6,187 nt of DNA. It comes from Clostridia bacterium. GTDB lineage: Bacteria; Bacillota; Clostridia; Oscillospirales; Ruminococcaceae. Where the stretch lies: the NCBI GenBank assembly GCA_009177225.1, contig WFLZ01000117.1, positions 6,632 to 12,818 of the forward strand, written 5' to 3'. The position numbers were made by a program, and so were the translations under genes. The notes beneath the pieces are model-generated. The model saw nothing but the letters and a program-made list of their open reading frames with translations. It did not search any database and had not been told where the DNA came from. This document shows positions 1-5,524 of the stretch, one piece after another; positions within the stretch are counted from its first letter, which is position 1, and every line of letters starts with the position of its first letter.

Positions 1-284
1 GTTATCAAACAGTGGAAGAACTTGAAGCAGACGATGTGCTTTCGGAATACAGGATTGCTGAGTTGACAGAGGACTTTGAAGGCAGCGATGAAGAACGCAA
101 GGCAAGGGCTTATAAGCTTGAATTGCAGGAAATTGAGGAATACAGAAAGGAAAAAATGCAGCCTTATGTGGAAAAGCTTGGCAACTGTGAGATTGTAAAT
201 CTGCCGGGCGATCACTTCATCCATGAGGAGAAACCGCAGGAATGTGCGGAAATCATCAAGAATTTCATTGACGGTTTGGATTGA
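1..284 (+). CDS. alpha/beta-hydrolase-like protein, C-terminal fragment (5' end outside window)
   Basis: The reading frame is open from the window edge (first full codon at 3) to a TGA at 282-284, so about 94 C-terminal residues are visible. The GTG at 12 is an internal valine rather than a start: the frame continues upstream and no ribosome binding site precedes it. The last third has a beta strand followed by PGDHFIH and then EEKPQECAEIIKNFI. This matches the end of alpha/beta-hydrolase folds, where a Gly-x-His after the last strand supplies the catalytic histidine (here codon 213-215) and a final amphipathic helix follows. Before it lies an unusually long, highly charged, probably helical stretch of some 55 residues rich in Glu, Lys and Arg, which could be a lid or insertion. 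The nucleophile serine and acid residue would lie outside the window, so enzyme class and substrate cannot be given. An intrinsic terminator follows 7 bases after the stop, marking the end of its transcription unit. Confidence 0.6.
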   Translation, partial: YQTVEELEADDVLSEYRIAELTEDFEGSDEERKARAYKLELQEIEEYRKEKMQPYVEKLGNCEIVNLPGDHFIHEEKPQECAEIIKNFIDGLD

Positions 285-291
285 CAACTTT

Positions 292-325
292 ACCCTCTCT
301 GAGCGTTTCAGAGAGGGTGTTTTTT
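292..325 (+). terminator. intrinsic terminator of the hydrolase-like gene
   Basis: A perfect 11-bp stem (292-302 pairing with 308-318, arms ACCCTCTCTGA and TCAGAGAGGGT) encloses a 5-base loop. One G and a run of six T (320-325) follow. This is a textbook Rho-independent terminator on the + strand, starting 7 bases after the upstream stop codon. It faces the leftward terminator at 341-383. Confidence 0.93.
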
Positions 326-340
326 CACCACAATATAAAG

Positions 341-383
341 AAAACCGCTGTACACTGCGAAAAACGCAATATACAACGGTTTT
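341..383 (-). terminator. intrinsic terminator of the tRNA-Ser operon
   Basis: Read on the - strand, a 12-bp stem (372-383 pairing with 341-352) closes without mismatch if one G-U pair is allowed. On the + strand the same pair would be C-A, so the structure is better suited to leftward transcripts. An inner 4-bp stem (356-359 with 365-368) with a five-base loop extends the hairpin. The 3' arm ends in TTTT followed by CTTTATATT. It starts 5 bases beyond the 3' CCA of the distal tRNA gene. Confidence 0.8.
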
Positions 384-388
384 AATAA

Positions 389-478
389 TGGCGCGGATTG
401 AGAGATTTGAACTCTCGCACCGGTTTCCCGACCTACTCCCTTAGCAGGGGAGCCCCTTCACCACTTGGGTAAATCCGC
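389..478 (-). tRNA. tRNA-Ser (anticodon GCU)
   Basis: Read on the - strand from 478, the acceptor arm GCGGATT pairs with AATCCGC, followed by discriminator G and an encoded CCA (389-391). The D stem is CCC/GGG, the anticodon stem CTCCC/GGGAG with loop CTGCTAA (+ strand 441-447) giving anticodon GCU, and the T stem GAGAG/CTCTC with loop TTCAAAT. A long variable arm between the anticodon and T stems marks it as a class II tRNA, as expected for serine. It reads AGC and AGU codons. It is the distal gene of a two-gene seryl-tRNA operon, 32 bases downstream of the UGA isoacceptor, and is followed by the leftward terminator. Confidence 0.96.
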
Positions 479-510
479 AATGACCGACAAAATATATCAG
501 GTCAAAATAT

Positions 511-599
511 TGGCGGAGAGGGTGGGATTCGAACCCACGTGCCCGTTAAGGCAAACGGTTTTCAAGACCGCCTCGTTATGACCGCTTCGATACCTCTCC
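511..599 (-). tRNA. tRNA-Ser (anticodon UGA)
   Basis: Read on the - strand from 599, the acceptor stem GGAGAGG pairs with CCTCTCC, then discriminator G and encoded CCA (511-513). The D stem is TCG/CGA. The anticodon stem GCGGT/ACCGT contains one G-U pair and holds the loop CTTGAAA (+ strand 560-566), anticodon UGA. A long variable arm with a TGCC/GGCA stem identifies a class II tRNA, and the T stem is GTGGG/CCCAC. It decodes UCN serine codons, chiefly UCA. It is the first gene of the seryl-tRNA operon, about 25 bases from the predicted transcription start. Base 600 is a C that could extend the acceptor pairing by one, but family comparison favours the 5' end at 599. Confidence 0.96.
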
Positions 600-630
600 G
601 TATTTCATTTCTGTGTCTCATGACTATTAT

Positions 631-659
631 ATTATATCACGGCTTTGTGAAAAAGTCAA
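631..659 (-). promoter_or_regulatory. near-consensus sigma-A promoter of the tRNA-Ser operon
   Basis: On the - strand a -35 box TTGACT (+ strand 654-659) and a perfect -10 box TATAAT (631-636) are separated by exactly 17 bases. A second overlapping TATAAT (626-631) follows but would need a 22-base spacer. Transcription should start near 624, about 25 bases before the first tRNA. Near-consensus boxes and ideal spacing fit strong constitutive tRNA expression. Confidence 0.88.
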
Positions 660-775
660 GAGATTCTCGTAACAAAAAGTAGGAAATTTTTTCTGGATTT
701 TCTGTATAATTTCAACAAATAAATATGTTAAATAAGAAAAAATTTCAAAATCAGGATTTTTTTCAGAAAATAAGC

Positions 776-804
776 TTTACAGAATGATTTTTTTAGTGTA
801 AAAT
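776..804 (+). promoter_or_regulatory. sigma-A promoter of the pyrH operon
   Basis: TTTACA (776-781) and TAAAAT (799-804) are separated by 17 bases, with GTG just before the -10 box. Each box is one base from consensus. The predicted start near 811 gives a leader of about 25 bases before the pyrH ATG, enough for the Shine-Dalgarno sequence but not for a riboswitch or attenuator. A perfect TATAAT at 705-710 lies further upstream without a recognisable -35 box, so this pair is the better candidate. Confidence 0.72.
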
Positions 805-825
805 ATACATAGATAATTTTTTTGT

Positions 826-831
826 GAGGTG
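826..831 (+). promoter_or_regulatory. ribosome binding site deciding the pyrH start
   Basis: GAGGTG lies 4 bases before the ATG at 836. The alternative in-frame GTG at 824 overlaps this site and has no Shine-Dalgarno sequence of its own. It would also add four residues (MRCN) with no place in the family's N-terminus. Confidence 0.75.
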
Positions 832-835
832 CAAT

Positions 836-1546
836 ATGGAACCAAAGTATAAAAGAATATTATTAAAGGTAAGCGGCGAAGCACTGGCAGGTGAAAAGAA
901 AAGCGGTCTTAACTTTGATATCATCACAGATATTTGCAGAAGTATCAAAAAATGTGTTGATGAGGGTGTACAGGTTGCCGTTGTTGTAGGCGGAGGAAAC
1001 TTCTGGCGTGGACGTTCAAGCGGTGCTATGGACAGAACCCGTGCCGACCATATCGGTATGCTTGCAACTGCCATGAACGCTCTTGCACTTGCGGACGCTC
1101 TTGAGTCTCTCGGCTGTGTTGTACGTGTTCAGACAGCTATTGCCATGCAGCAGGTTGCAGAACCTTATATAAGAAACAAGGCTGTAAATCATCTCAACAA
1201 AGGTAGGGTTGTTATTTTCGGCTGTGGTACGGGCAACCCGTTTTTCTCGACGGACACCGCTGCGTCTCTCCGTGCGGCTGAAATTGAAGCTGATATTTTC
1301 CTTAAAGCCACTCTTGTTGACGGAGTTTACGACAAAGACCCACATAAATACTACGATGCTAAAAAATACAGCACTCTCACTTTCAGTCAGGTTCTCAGTG
1401 AAGAACTTGCTGTTATGGACAGTACTGCGGCTACAATGTGCCGTGACAACAAGATGAAAATGCTTGTATTCGACCTCTCACGTCCTGATAATATATATGA
1501 TGCAGTTATGGGCAAGGAAGTTGGTACAATAGTTTCAGAAGACTAA
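836..1546 (+). CDS. pyrH: UMP kinase (uridylate kinase)
   Basis: A cytoplasmic amino-acid-kinase-family enzyme that phosphorylates UMP to UDP with ATP, feeding all UTP and CTP synthesis. It is usually hexameric and controlled by GTP and UTP. The 236-residue product has the whole family pattern. KVSGEAL at 11-17 is the N-terminal phosphate-binding lysine segment, and GGGNFWRG at 52-59 the glycine-rich loop. ADHIGMLAT at 70-78 holds the UMP-binding aspartate (D71). [13 protein letters not shown] at 131-143 is the uridine/phosphate-binding segment, and VDGVYDKDP at 161-169 the nucleotide-binding segment. Length is normal for the family (about 236-242). It opens the + strand operon behind its own promoter and is followed by frr after 25 bases, an almost universal pairing. 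rpsB and tsf, often upstream, are not adjacent here. Confidence 0.97.
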   Translation: MEPKYKRILLKVSGEALAGEKKSGLNFDIITDICRSIKKCVDEGVQVAVVVGGGNFWRGRSSGAMDRTRADHIGMLATAMNALALADALESLGCVVRVQTAIAMQQVAEPYIRNKAVNHLNKGRVVIFGCGTGNPFFSTDTAASLRAAEIEADIFLKATLVDGVYDKDPHKYYDAKKYSTLTFSQVLSEELAVMDSTAATMCRDNKMKMLVFDLSRPDNIYDAVMGKEVGTIVSED

Positions 1547-1571
1547 TTTTAATCGAAAGGATTTTATTATA

Positions 1572-2126
1572 ATGAAAGAACAGATGAATCTCGCTAAAGA
1601 AAAAATGAACAAGAGCCTTAACGCTCTCGGCAATGAATTTGCTTCAATCCGTGCAGGACGTGCAAATCCTGCTGTACTTGACAAGGTGCTTGTTGACTAC
1701 TACGGAGCTCCCACTCCGGTAAACCAGATGGCAGCGGTTTCCGTTGCAGAGGCAAGAATACTCGTTATTCAGCCATGGGACAAGTCGTCGCTCAAACTTA
1801 TTGAAAAAGCTATCCTCGCTTCTGACATCGGAATCAATCCGACAAACGACGGCAGTGTTATCCGTCTTGTATTTCCTCAGCTCACAGAAGAAAGACGTAA
1901 GGAACTTTGCAAGAACATAAAGAAGTATGGCGAGGAGTGTAAGGTAACTATACGTTCAGTCAGACGTGACGCTATAGAAAAGTTCAAGACAATGAAGAAA
2001 AATTCCGAAATCACTGAAGATGACCTCAAGGACTGCGAAAAGAAAGTACAGGATTTAACAGACAAATTCTGTGCAGATGTTGACAAGGCTGTTTCAGCTA
2101 AGGAAAAAGAAATCATGACTGTCTGA
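1572..2126 (+). CDS. frr: ribosome recycling factor
   Basis: Together with EF-G, this protein splits post-termination ribosomes so the subunits can be reused. The 184-residue length is typical (about 185). Domain I is a three-helix bundle made of residues 1-30 and about 105-184. Domain II, a small beta domain, fills 31-104. Family hallmarks are RAGRANP (27-33) at the domain junction, YYGAPTPVNQMA (43-54), QPWDKSSLKLIEKAI (67-81), IGINPTNDG (86-94), RLVFPQLTEERRKEL (98-112), and IRSVRRDA (127-134) with the arginines that contact 23S rRNA. AAAGGA at 1556-1561 lies 10 bases before the ATG. There is no promoter in the 25-base gap after pyrH, so it is most likely cotranscribed. The stop is 15 bases before the uppS ATG. 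Confidence 0.97.
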   Translation: MKEQMNLAKEKMNKSLNALGNEFASIRAGRANPAVLDKVLVDYYGAPTPVNQMAAVSVAEARILVIQPWDKSSLKLIEKAILASDIGINPTNDGSVIRLVFPQLTEERRKELCKNIKKYGEECKVTIRSVRRDAIEKFKTMKKNSEITEDDLKDCEKKVQDLTDKFCADVDKAVSAKEKEIMTV

Positions 2127-2132
2127 TTGATT

Positions 2133-2136
2133 GGAG
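2133..2136 (+). promoter_or_regulatory. ribosome binding site deciding the uppS start
   Basis: GGAG, 5 bases before the ATG at 2142. An in-frame TTG at 2127, directly after the frr stop, would add MIGEL but has no ribosome binding site and would put this GGAG inside the coding region. The ATG is therefore preferred. Confidence 0.7.
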
Positions 2137-2141
2137 AATTA

Positions 2142-2882
2142 ATGGCACTATTTGGTAAAAAGGAAAAGGAAGAACAGTCTTTGCCGGCTGTTCTTCCTCA
2201 GCACGTAGGATTCATAATGGACGGCAACGGCAGGTGGGCTAAAAAAAGAGGTCTGCCACGCTCTTTCGGACACCGTGAGGGAGCAAAGAATTTCAAGAAG
2301 ATAGTCCGCTACTGTAAGGATATCGGACTTAAAAATATTTCATTCTATGCGTTTTCAACTGAAAACTGGCAGAGACCGGATGACGAAATAAATACTATAA
2401 TGGAGCTTTTCCGTGACTATATCGTTGACGTAAGAAACTTTTTAAGTGAAAATACAAGAATGATTTTTCTTGGCGACAAGTCGGCATTTGACGAGGATTT
2501 GCAGGAAAAAATGATTAAGCTTGAACAGGATACCGCCCATTATACAGAAATGAATTTAATGATGGCAGTAAACTACGGCGGTCGTGACGAAATTGCACAT
2601 GCTTCAAGAATACTCGCACAGAAAGTAAAAGACGGTGAAATAAATCCAGAGGACATAACAGAACAGTCCGTAGCTGACAATTTATATACAGCAGGTTTTC
2701 CGGACGTTGACTTGTTAATCCGTCCGAGCGGTGAACTTAGATTATCCAACTATTTAATATGGCAGTGTGCGTATGCGGAATATTATTTCACGGACGTTTT
2801 ATGGCCTGATTTCAGTCCGAAAGAACTTGACAAGGCATTGATAGAATACCAGAACAGAAACAGACGTTTCGGGGGTGTATAA
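2142..2882 (+). CDS. uppS: undecaprenyl diphosphate synthase (cis-prenyltransferase, isoprenyl transferase)
   Basis: Condenses isopentenyl diphosphate onto farnesyl diphosphate to make the C55 lipid carrier for peptidoglycan and other wall polymers. It works at the cytoplasmic membrane face. The 246-residue protein has the five conserved cis-prenyltransferase regions. HVGFIMDGNGRWAKKRGLPR at 21-40 contains catalytic D27, the diphosphate-binding loop and the basic segment, followed by GHREG (43-47). The others are ISFYAFSTENWQRP (66-79), VNYGGRDEI (143-151), and LIRPSGELRLSNYLIWQCAYAE split over 192-213. The last of these holds the arginines and serine that bind the homoallylic diphosphate, then FTDVLWPDF (216-224). 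A charged N-terminal tail of about 18 residues precedes the fold. Its stop overlaps the cdsA start by one base (TAATG), implying translational coupling. Its precursors come from the pathway begun by the downstream dxr. Confidence 0.96.
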   Translation: MALFGKKEKEEQSLPAVLPQHVGFIMDGNGRWAKKRGLPRSFGHREGAKNFKKIVRYCKDIGLKNISFYAFSTENWQRPDDEINTIMELFRDYIVDVRNFLSENTRMIFLGDKSAFDEDLQEKMIKLEQDTAHYTEMNLMMAVNYGGRDEIAHASRILAQKVKDGEINPEDITEQSVADNLYTAGFPDVDLLIRPSGELRLSNYLIWQCAYAEYYFTDVLWPDFSPKELDKALIEYQNRNRRFGGV

Positions 2883-3736
2883 TGCTTACAAGAATTATTT
2901 CGGGAGCGGTCGGCGTTGTGATAATAGCAGTAGTGCTGTATTTTCACAATACAATCATACTGCCGATAGCTGTAGCGTTGATGATTGCAGTTATGCTGTA
3001 TGAACTTCTGAGAGCTGTAAAAATGCACAAATGTATACCGATTCTGATAGCGTCGGAAGTATGCGGAATAGTTATGCCGTTTCTTTATGATAATTTTGAT
3101 ATCCTGATTGATGTTAAAAGATTAAGCGGAAATGATATAAGGAGATTTCCTCTTGTATCATTCGCAGTAACTTTATTATGTGCATTTGTTATATTCATAA
3201 CATGGCTTAAAAAACACAATGAAATAAAATACGAACAGGTTTTCTTTGTACTTGCCGTTATGATACTTGTACCGCAGGCTATGTCAACTATGGTACGCAT
3301 TAATAATTTTGACGACGAAGAAGGGCTTTTCCTGCTCATAATGGGACTTTGCGGTGCATGGATTGCAGATACAGGAGCGTATTTTTCAGGCGTTGCTCTT
3401 GGAAAACATAAACTCTGTCCTGAAATAAGTCCGAAAAAAACCATAGAGGGCTTTATAGGCGGTATTCTGACAACAGGTATAGTGTACGCTGTGGCATTCT
3501 ATGTGCGTAGTGGCTCTGACGTAAAAACAACACTACTTGCGTTTATTATGGGCATGGTGTGTGCGATTATCGGAACAGTAGGCGACTTGTCGGCATCAAT
3601 GGTAAAACGTCAGATAGGTTTTAAAGACTACGGCAAAATTATGCCTGGTCACGGCGGTCTTATGGACAGATTCGACAGCGTATTATTTGTACTGCCGACA
3701 TTTTACGCATTTATTATGATTACTGATGTAATATAA
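2882..3736 (+). CDS. cdsA: phosphatidate cytidylyltransferase (CDP-diacylglycerol synthase)
   Basis: An integral membrane enzyme that converts phosphatidate and CTP to CDP-diacylglycerol, the branch point for bacterial phospholipids. The 284-residue product is largely hydrophobic. Membrane segments are visible near 5-42 (probably two), 52-68, 90-108, 119-136, 149-170, 190-208, 216-235 and 266-283. The family signature is complete at 239-265: S239, K242-R243, K248-D249, then PGHGG 255-259 and D262-R263-F264-D265, the metal- and phosphate-binding core. The second conserved block is present as WIADTGAYFSG (160-170) followed by KHKLCPEISPKKTIEGFIGG (175-194). The start is fixed by the one-base overlap with uppS and by GGGGGTG (2871-2877) four bases before the ATG. 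A terminator-like hairpin begins 8 bases after the stop, so expression may drop before the downstream genes. Confidence 0.96.
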   Translation: MLTRIISGAVGVVIIAVVLYFHNTIILPIAVALMIAVMLYELLRAVKMHKCIPILIASEVCGIVMPFLYDNFDILIDVKRLSGNDIRRFPLVSFAVTLLCAFVIFITWLKKHNEIKYEQVFFVLAVMILVPQAMSTMVRINNFDDEEGLFLLIMGLCGAWIADTGAYFSGVALGKHKLCPEISPKKTIEGFIGGILTTGIVYAVAFYVRSGSDVKTTLLAFIMGMVCAIIGTVGDLSASMVKRQIGFKDYGKIMPGHGGLMDRFDSVLFVLPTFYAFIMITDVI

Positions 3737-3744
3737 AATTCACG

Positions 3745-3786
3745 AAAGGAGACTAAACGTTATTTTTAAGCGGATAGTCTCTTTTT
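3745..3786 (+). terminator. terminator-like hairpin between cdsA and the DUF3592-like gene
   Basis: The core stem GAGACTA/TAGTCTC (3749-3755 with 3775-3781) is followed directly by five T (3782-3786). The stem can extend to 11 bp (3745-3755 with 3775-3785) with one G-U pair, at the cost of consuming most of the T run. The 19-base loop can form an inner CGTT/AGCG stem (3758-3761 with 3770-3773 or nearby, one G-U). The 5' arm contains AAAGGAG, a Shine-Dalgarno-like sequence with no start codon at usable distance. It may be a partial terminator or a stabiliser of the upstream mRNA. Since no strong promoter follows, complete termination would silence the downstream genes, so read-through is likely. 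Confidence 0.6.
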
Positions 3787-3803
3787 GTCATGAGGAGATA
3801 TAA

Positions 3804-4310
3804 ATGAATGGGTTCCCATTATTTCCGTTTTTGTTGCTGTTCAATGCGGTAAGCTTTACACTTTTTACAATATCGGCTATTAGACGATACAGGCGTGAAC
3901 ACAAAGAAATAAAAGAACTTGTCAACAGGTGCGTTGATTGTAAAGCAACAGTTATAAATCCCGTTGTATTGACTAACACTTATGCAGAGGGCGGACTTCG
4001 ACAAGCGTCTAAAATTCTTGCCGGATTTCAGAATGTTTCTAATCTGCCGTTTGAATATGCCTGTACAGAAGTATTTTTTTACGTGAACGGCGAAAAAATA
4101 CAGACTATGATTCTCCGTCAGACATCAAATATGAAAATCCCCAAGTTCAATGATGAAATCACAATTTATTATGACCCATATAATCCTAAACAGGCATTTG
4201 CTAAGGATATGAAAGGAATTTTATTACATAAACCTTTGAGGAACTGCATAATTTACGGCTTTGTAGTGGTTATATGTGCCTTGACGTTTATTTCTTTATC
4301 AATCTTATAA
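3804..4310 (+). CDS. small two-pass membrane protein with DUF3592-like domain, function unknown
   Basis: I do not recognise a specific function. The 168-residue protein has a hydrophobic segment at about 4-26, a basic stretch RRYRREHK at 27-34, a soluble region at 35-145, and a second membrane segment at 147-168 preceded by HKPLRN. By the positive-inside rule the middle domain should face the cytoplasm. That domain resembles DUF3592-type modules: a strand CKATVINPVV (46-55), LPFEYACTEVFFYVNGEKIQT (split over 81-101), and the characteristic end DEITIYYDPYNPKQAFAKD (117-135). A CxxC pair (C43, C46) lies just after the first membrane segment, with a further Cys at 87. GAGGAG at 3792-3797 is six bases before the ATG, so translation looks real. 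It sits between cdsA and dxr, which are usually adjacent in this cluster, 67 and 38 bases from its neighbours. Codon use looks like that of its neighbours, so recent transfer is not evident. Confidence 0.85.
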   Translation: MNGFPLFPFLLLFNAVSFTLFTISAIRRYRREHKEIKELVNRCVDCKATVINPVVLTNTYAEGGLRQASKILAGFQNVSNLPFEYACTEVFFYVNGEKIQTMILRQTSNMKIPKFNDEITIYYDPYNPKQAFAKDMKGILLHKPLRNCIIYGFVVVICALTFISLSIL

Positions 4311-4311
4311 T
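4281..4311 (+). promoter_or_regulatory. weak candidate promoter before dxr
   Basis: TTGACG (4281-4286) and TATAAT (4306-4311) lie at the end of the DUF3592-like gene, 38 bases before the dxr ATG. The 19-base spacer is longer than optimal, so activity is uncertain. It would allow dxr and rseP to be expressed despite the hairpin after cdsA. Confidence 0.3.
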
Positions 4312-4333
4312 TGCAAAAAATTTTTCATATAAT

Positions 4334-4344
4334 AAAGGAGATGA
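4334..4344 (+). promoter_or_regulatory. strong ribosome binding site deciding the dxr start
   Basis: AAAGGAGATGA closely matches the extended anti-Shine-Dalgarno complement, with 8 bases between AAAGGAG and the ATG at 4349. The open frame extends upstream to 4274, but those 25 codons overlap the preceding gene and would bury this site. The Rossmann-fold N-terminus begins immediately after the chosen ATG. Confidence 0.85.
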
Positions 4345-4348
4345 TACA

Positions 4349-5497
4349 ATGAATAAGACAGTTTCTATATTGGGTTCAACGGGCTCAATCGGTACGCAGT
4401 CGCTGGAGGTCTGTGAAAAACACGGTTTTAGGGTTTACGGACTTTCCGCTAACAACAACATCGACCTGCTCGAACAGCAAACAAGAAAATTCAGACCTGA
4501 ATATGTATGTATCTATAATGAGGAAAAATATACTGAACTGAAAAACCGTCTTTCAGATACGGGCGTTAAAGTTTTGTGCGGTATGGACGGTCTGTGTGAA
4601 ATTGCTTCACTTGAACAGAATGACATTGTACTAAATTCAGTTGTAGGAATGGTCGGACTTCTTCCGACTCTCACAGCTATAAACGCCGGAAAGAATCTGG
4701 CACTTGCAAACAAGGAGACGCTTGTTGCAGGCGGTGAAATAGTAATGTCCTCTGCAAAGGAAAAGGGCGTTAATATATATCCGGTAGACAGCGAACATTC
4801 AGCAATATTTCAGTGTTTGCATGGTAACAAAAGAGAACAGTTAAGCAAAATTATTCTCACAGCGTCGGGAGGACCTTTTTTCAAAAAAACTTATGAAGAT
4901 TTAAAGAAAGTCACCAAAGCCGACGCACTGAAACACCCTAACTGGAGTATGGGAAACAAGATTACTATAGATTCCGCAACACTTATGAATAAGGGTCTTG
5001 AATTTATAGAGGCAAAGTGGCTTTTCGACCTCATTCCCGAACAGATTGAAATTGTTGTACACCGTCAGAGCGTTGTACATTCAGCGGTTGAATACAACGA
5101 CTATTCAGTAATTGCACAGCTTGGTGTACCTGACATGAAAATCCCGATTCAGTACGCTTTGTTATATCCGGACAGACTTGAATGTCCTACTAAAAGGCTT
5201 TCGCTTACAGATTACAGCAGTCTTACTTTTGAAAAGCCTGATTATGAAACTTTCAGATGTCTGTCATCTGCGATAAAGGCGATTAAACTTGGCGGTGCAT
5301 ATCCTTGTCTTGTGAACTCAGCCAACGAAGAAGCGGTAAAAGCTTTTCTCAATGACGAAATTCAGTTTATTGAAATCGGTGAAATAGTATCATCGGTTAT
5401 TGAAAAATTCGCTCCTGCTCAGGTAAACAGCTATGATGACGTTGTAAAGGCTGATATTTCCGCAAGAGAATACGTCCGTAATATTATAGAAAAATAA
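4349..5497 (+). CDS. dxr: 1-deoxy-D-xylulose 5-phosphate reductoisomerase
   Basis: A cytosolic enzyme that rearranges and reduces DXP to 2-C-methyl-D-erythritol 4-phosphate with NADPH and a divalent metal. This is the first committed step of the MEP isoprenoid pathway and the target of fosmidomycin. The 382-residue length is normal. The NADPH-binding fold starts at once with SILGSTGSIG (6-15), and ALANKETLVAGG (118-129) completes the cofactor site. Metal and substrate residues are visible: D147 and E149 in PVDSEHSAIFQ, SGGPF (173-177), HPNWSMGNKITIDSATLMNKG (from H196) and E218 in LEFIEA. The C-terminal helical domain carries LVNSANEEAV (321-330). The usual HPQS motif reads HRQS at 238-241. 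It lies 38 bases after the DUF3592-like gene and 27 bases before the RseP-like gene. Its product ultimately supplies the precursors for UppS. Confidence 0.97.
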   Translation: MNKTVSILGSTGSIGTQSLEVCEKHGFRVYGLSANNNIDLLEQQTRKFRPEYVCIYNEEKYTELKNRLSDTGVKVLCGMDGLCEIASLEQNDIVLNSVVGMVGLLPTLTAINAGKNLALANKETLVAGGEIVMSSAKEKGVNIYPVDSEHSAIFQCLHGNKREQLSKIILTASGGPFFKKTYEDLKKVTKADALKHPNWSMGNKITIDSATLMNKGLEFIEAKWLFDLIPEQIEIVVHRQSVVHSAVEYNDYSVIAQLGVPDMKIPIQYALLYPDRLECPTKRLSLTDYSSLTFEKPDYETFRCLSSAIKAIKLGGAYPCLVNSANEEAVKAFLNDEIQFIEIGEIVSSVIEKFAPAQVNSYDDVVKADISAREYVRNIIEK

Positions 5498-5524
5498 ATA
5501 TTCTGAAGGGAGACTGATATTACA

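Noticed and set aside
223..444. 73-codon + strand frame crossing the hydrolase end, the terminator and a tRNA gene
   Set aside because: It overlaps three better-supported features, has no ribosome binding site, and its C-terminal part is the antisense of a tRNA gene.
479..510. Possible internal promoter between the two tRNA genes (TTGACC on the - strand)
   Set aside because: No -10 box lies at the right distance. The 32-base spacer is better explained as part of one transcript that is processed.
705..710. Perfect TATAAT upstream of pyrH
   Set aside because: There is no -35-like hexamer 16-18 bases upstream and it is adjacent to AT-rich sequence. The pair at 776-804 explains pyrH expression better.
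697..771. 8-base inverted repeat ATTTTCTG/CAGAAAAT and repeated GGATTTT in the pyrH upstream region
   Set aside because: The arms are about 60 bases apart in very AT-rich DNA and lie upstream of the predicted transcript, so chance is the simplest explanation.
3085..3444. 119-codon - strand frame within cdsA
   Set aside because: It is wholly antisense to the conserved membrane enzyme, with no recognisable domain.
3790..3807. Five-codon reading frame (MRRYK) whose TGA overlaps the ATG of the DUF3592-like gene
   Set aside because: Its codons are the ribosome binding site itself and it has no Shine-Dalgarno sequence of its own, so it is almost certainly coincidental.
4328..4333. Second TATAAT just before the dxr ribosome binding site
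   Set aside because: Transcription would start at about the ribosome binding site, leaving no usable leader, and there is no good -35 box.
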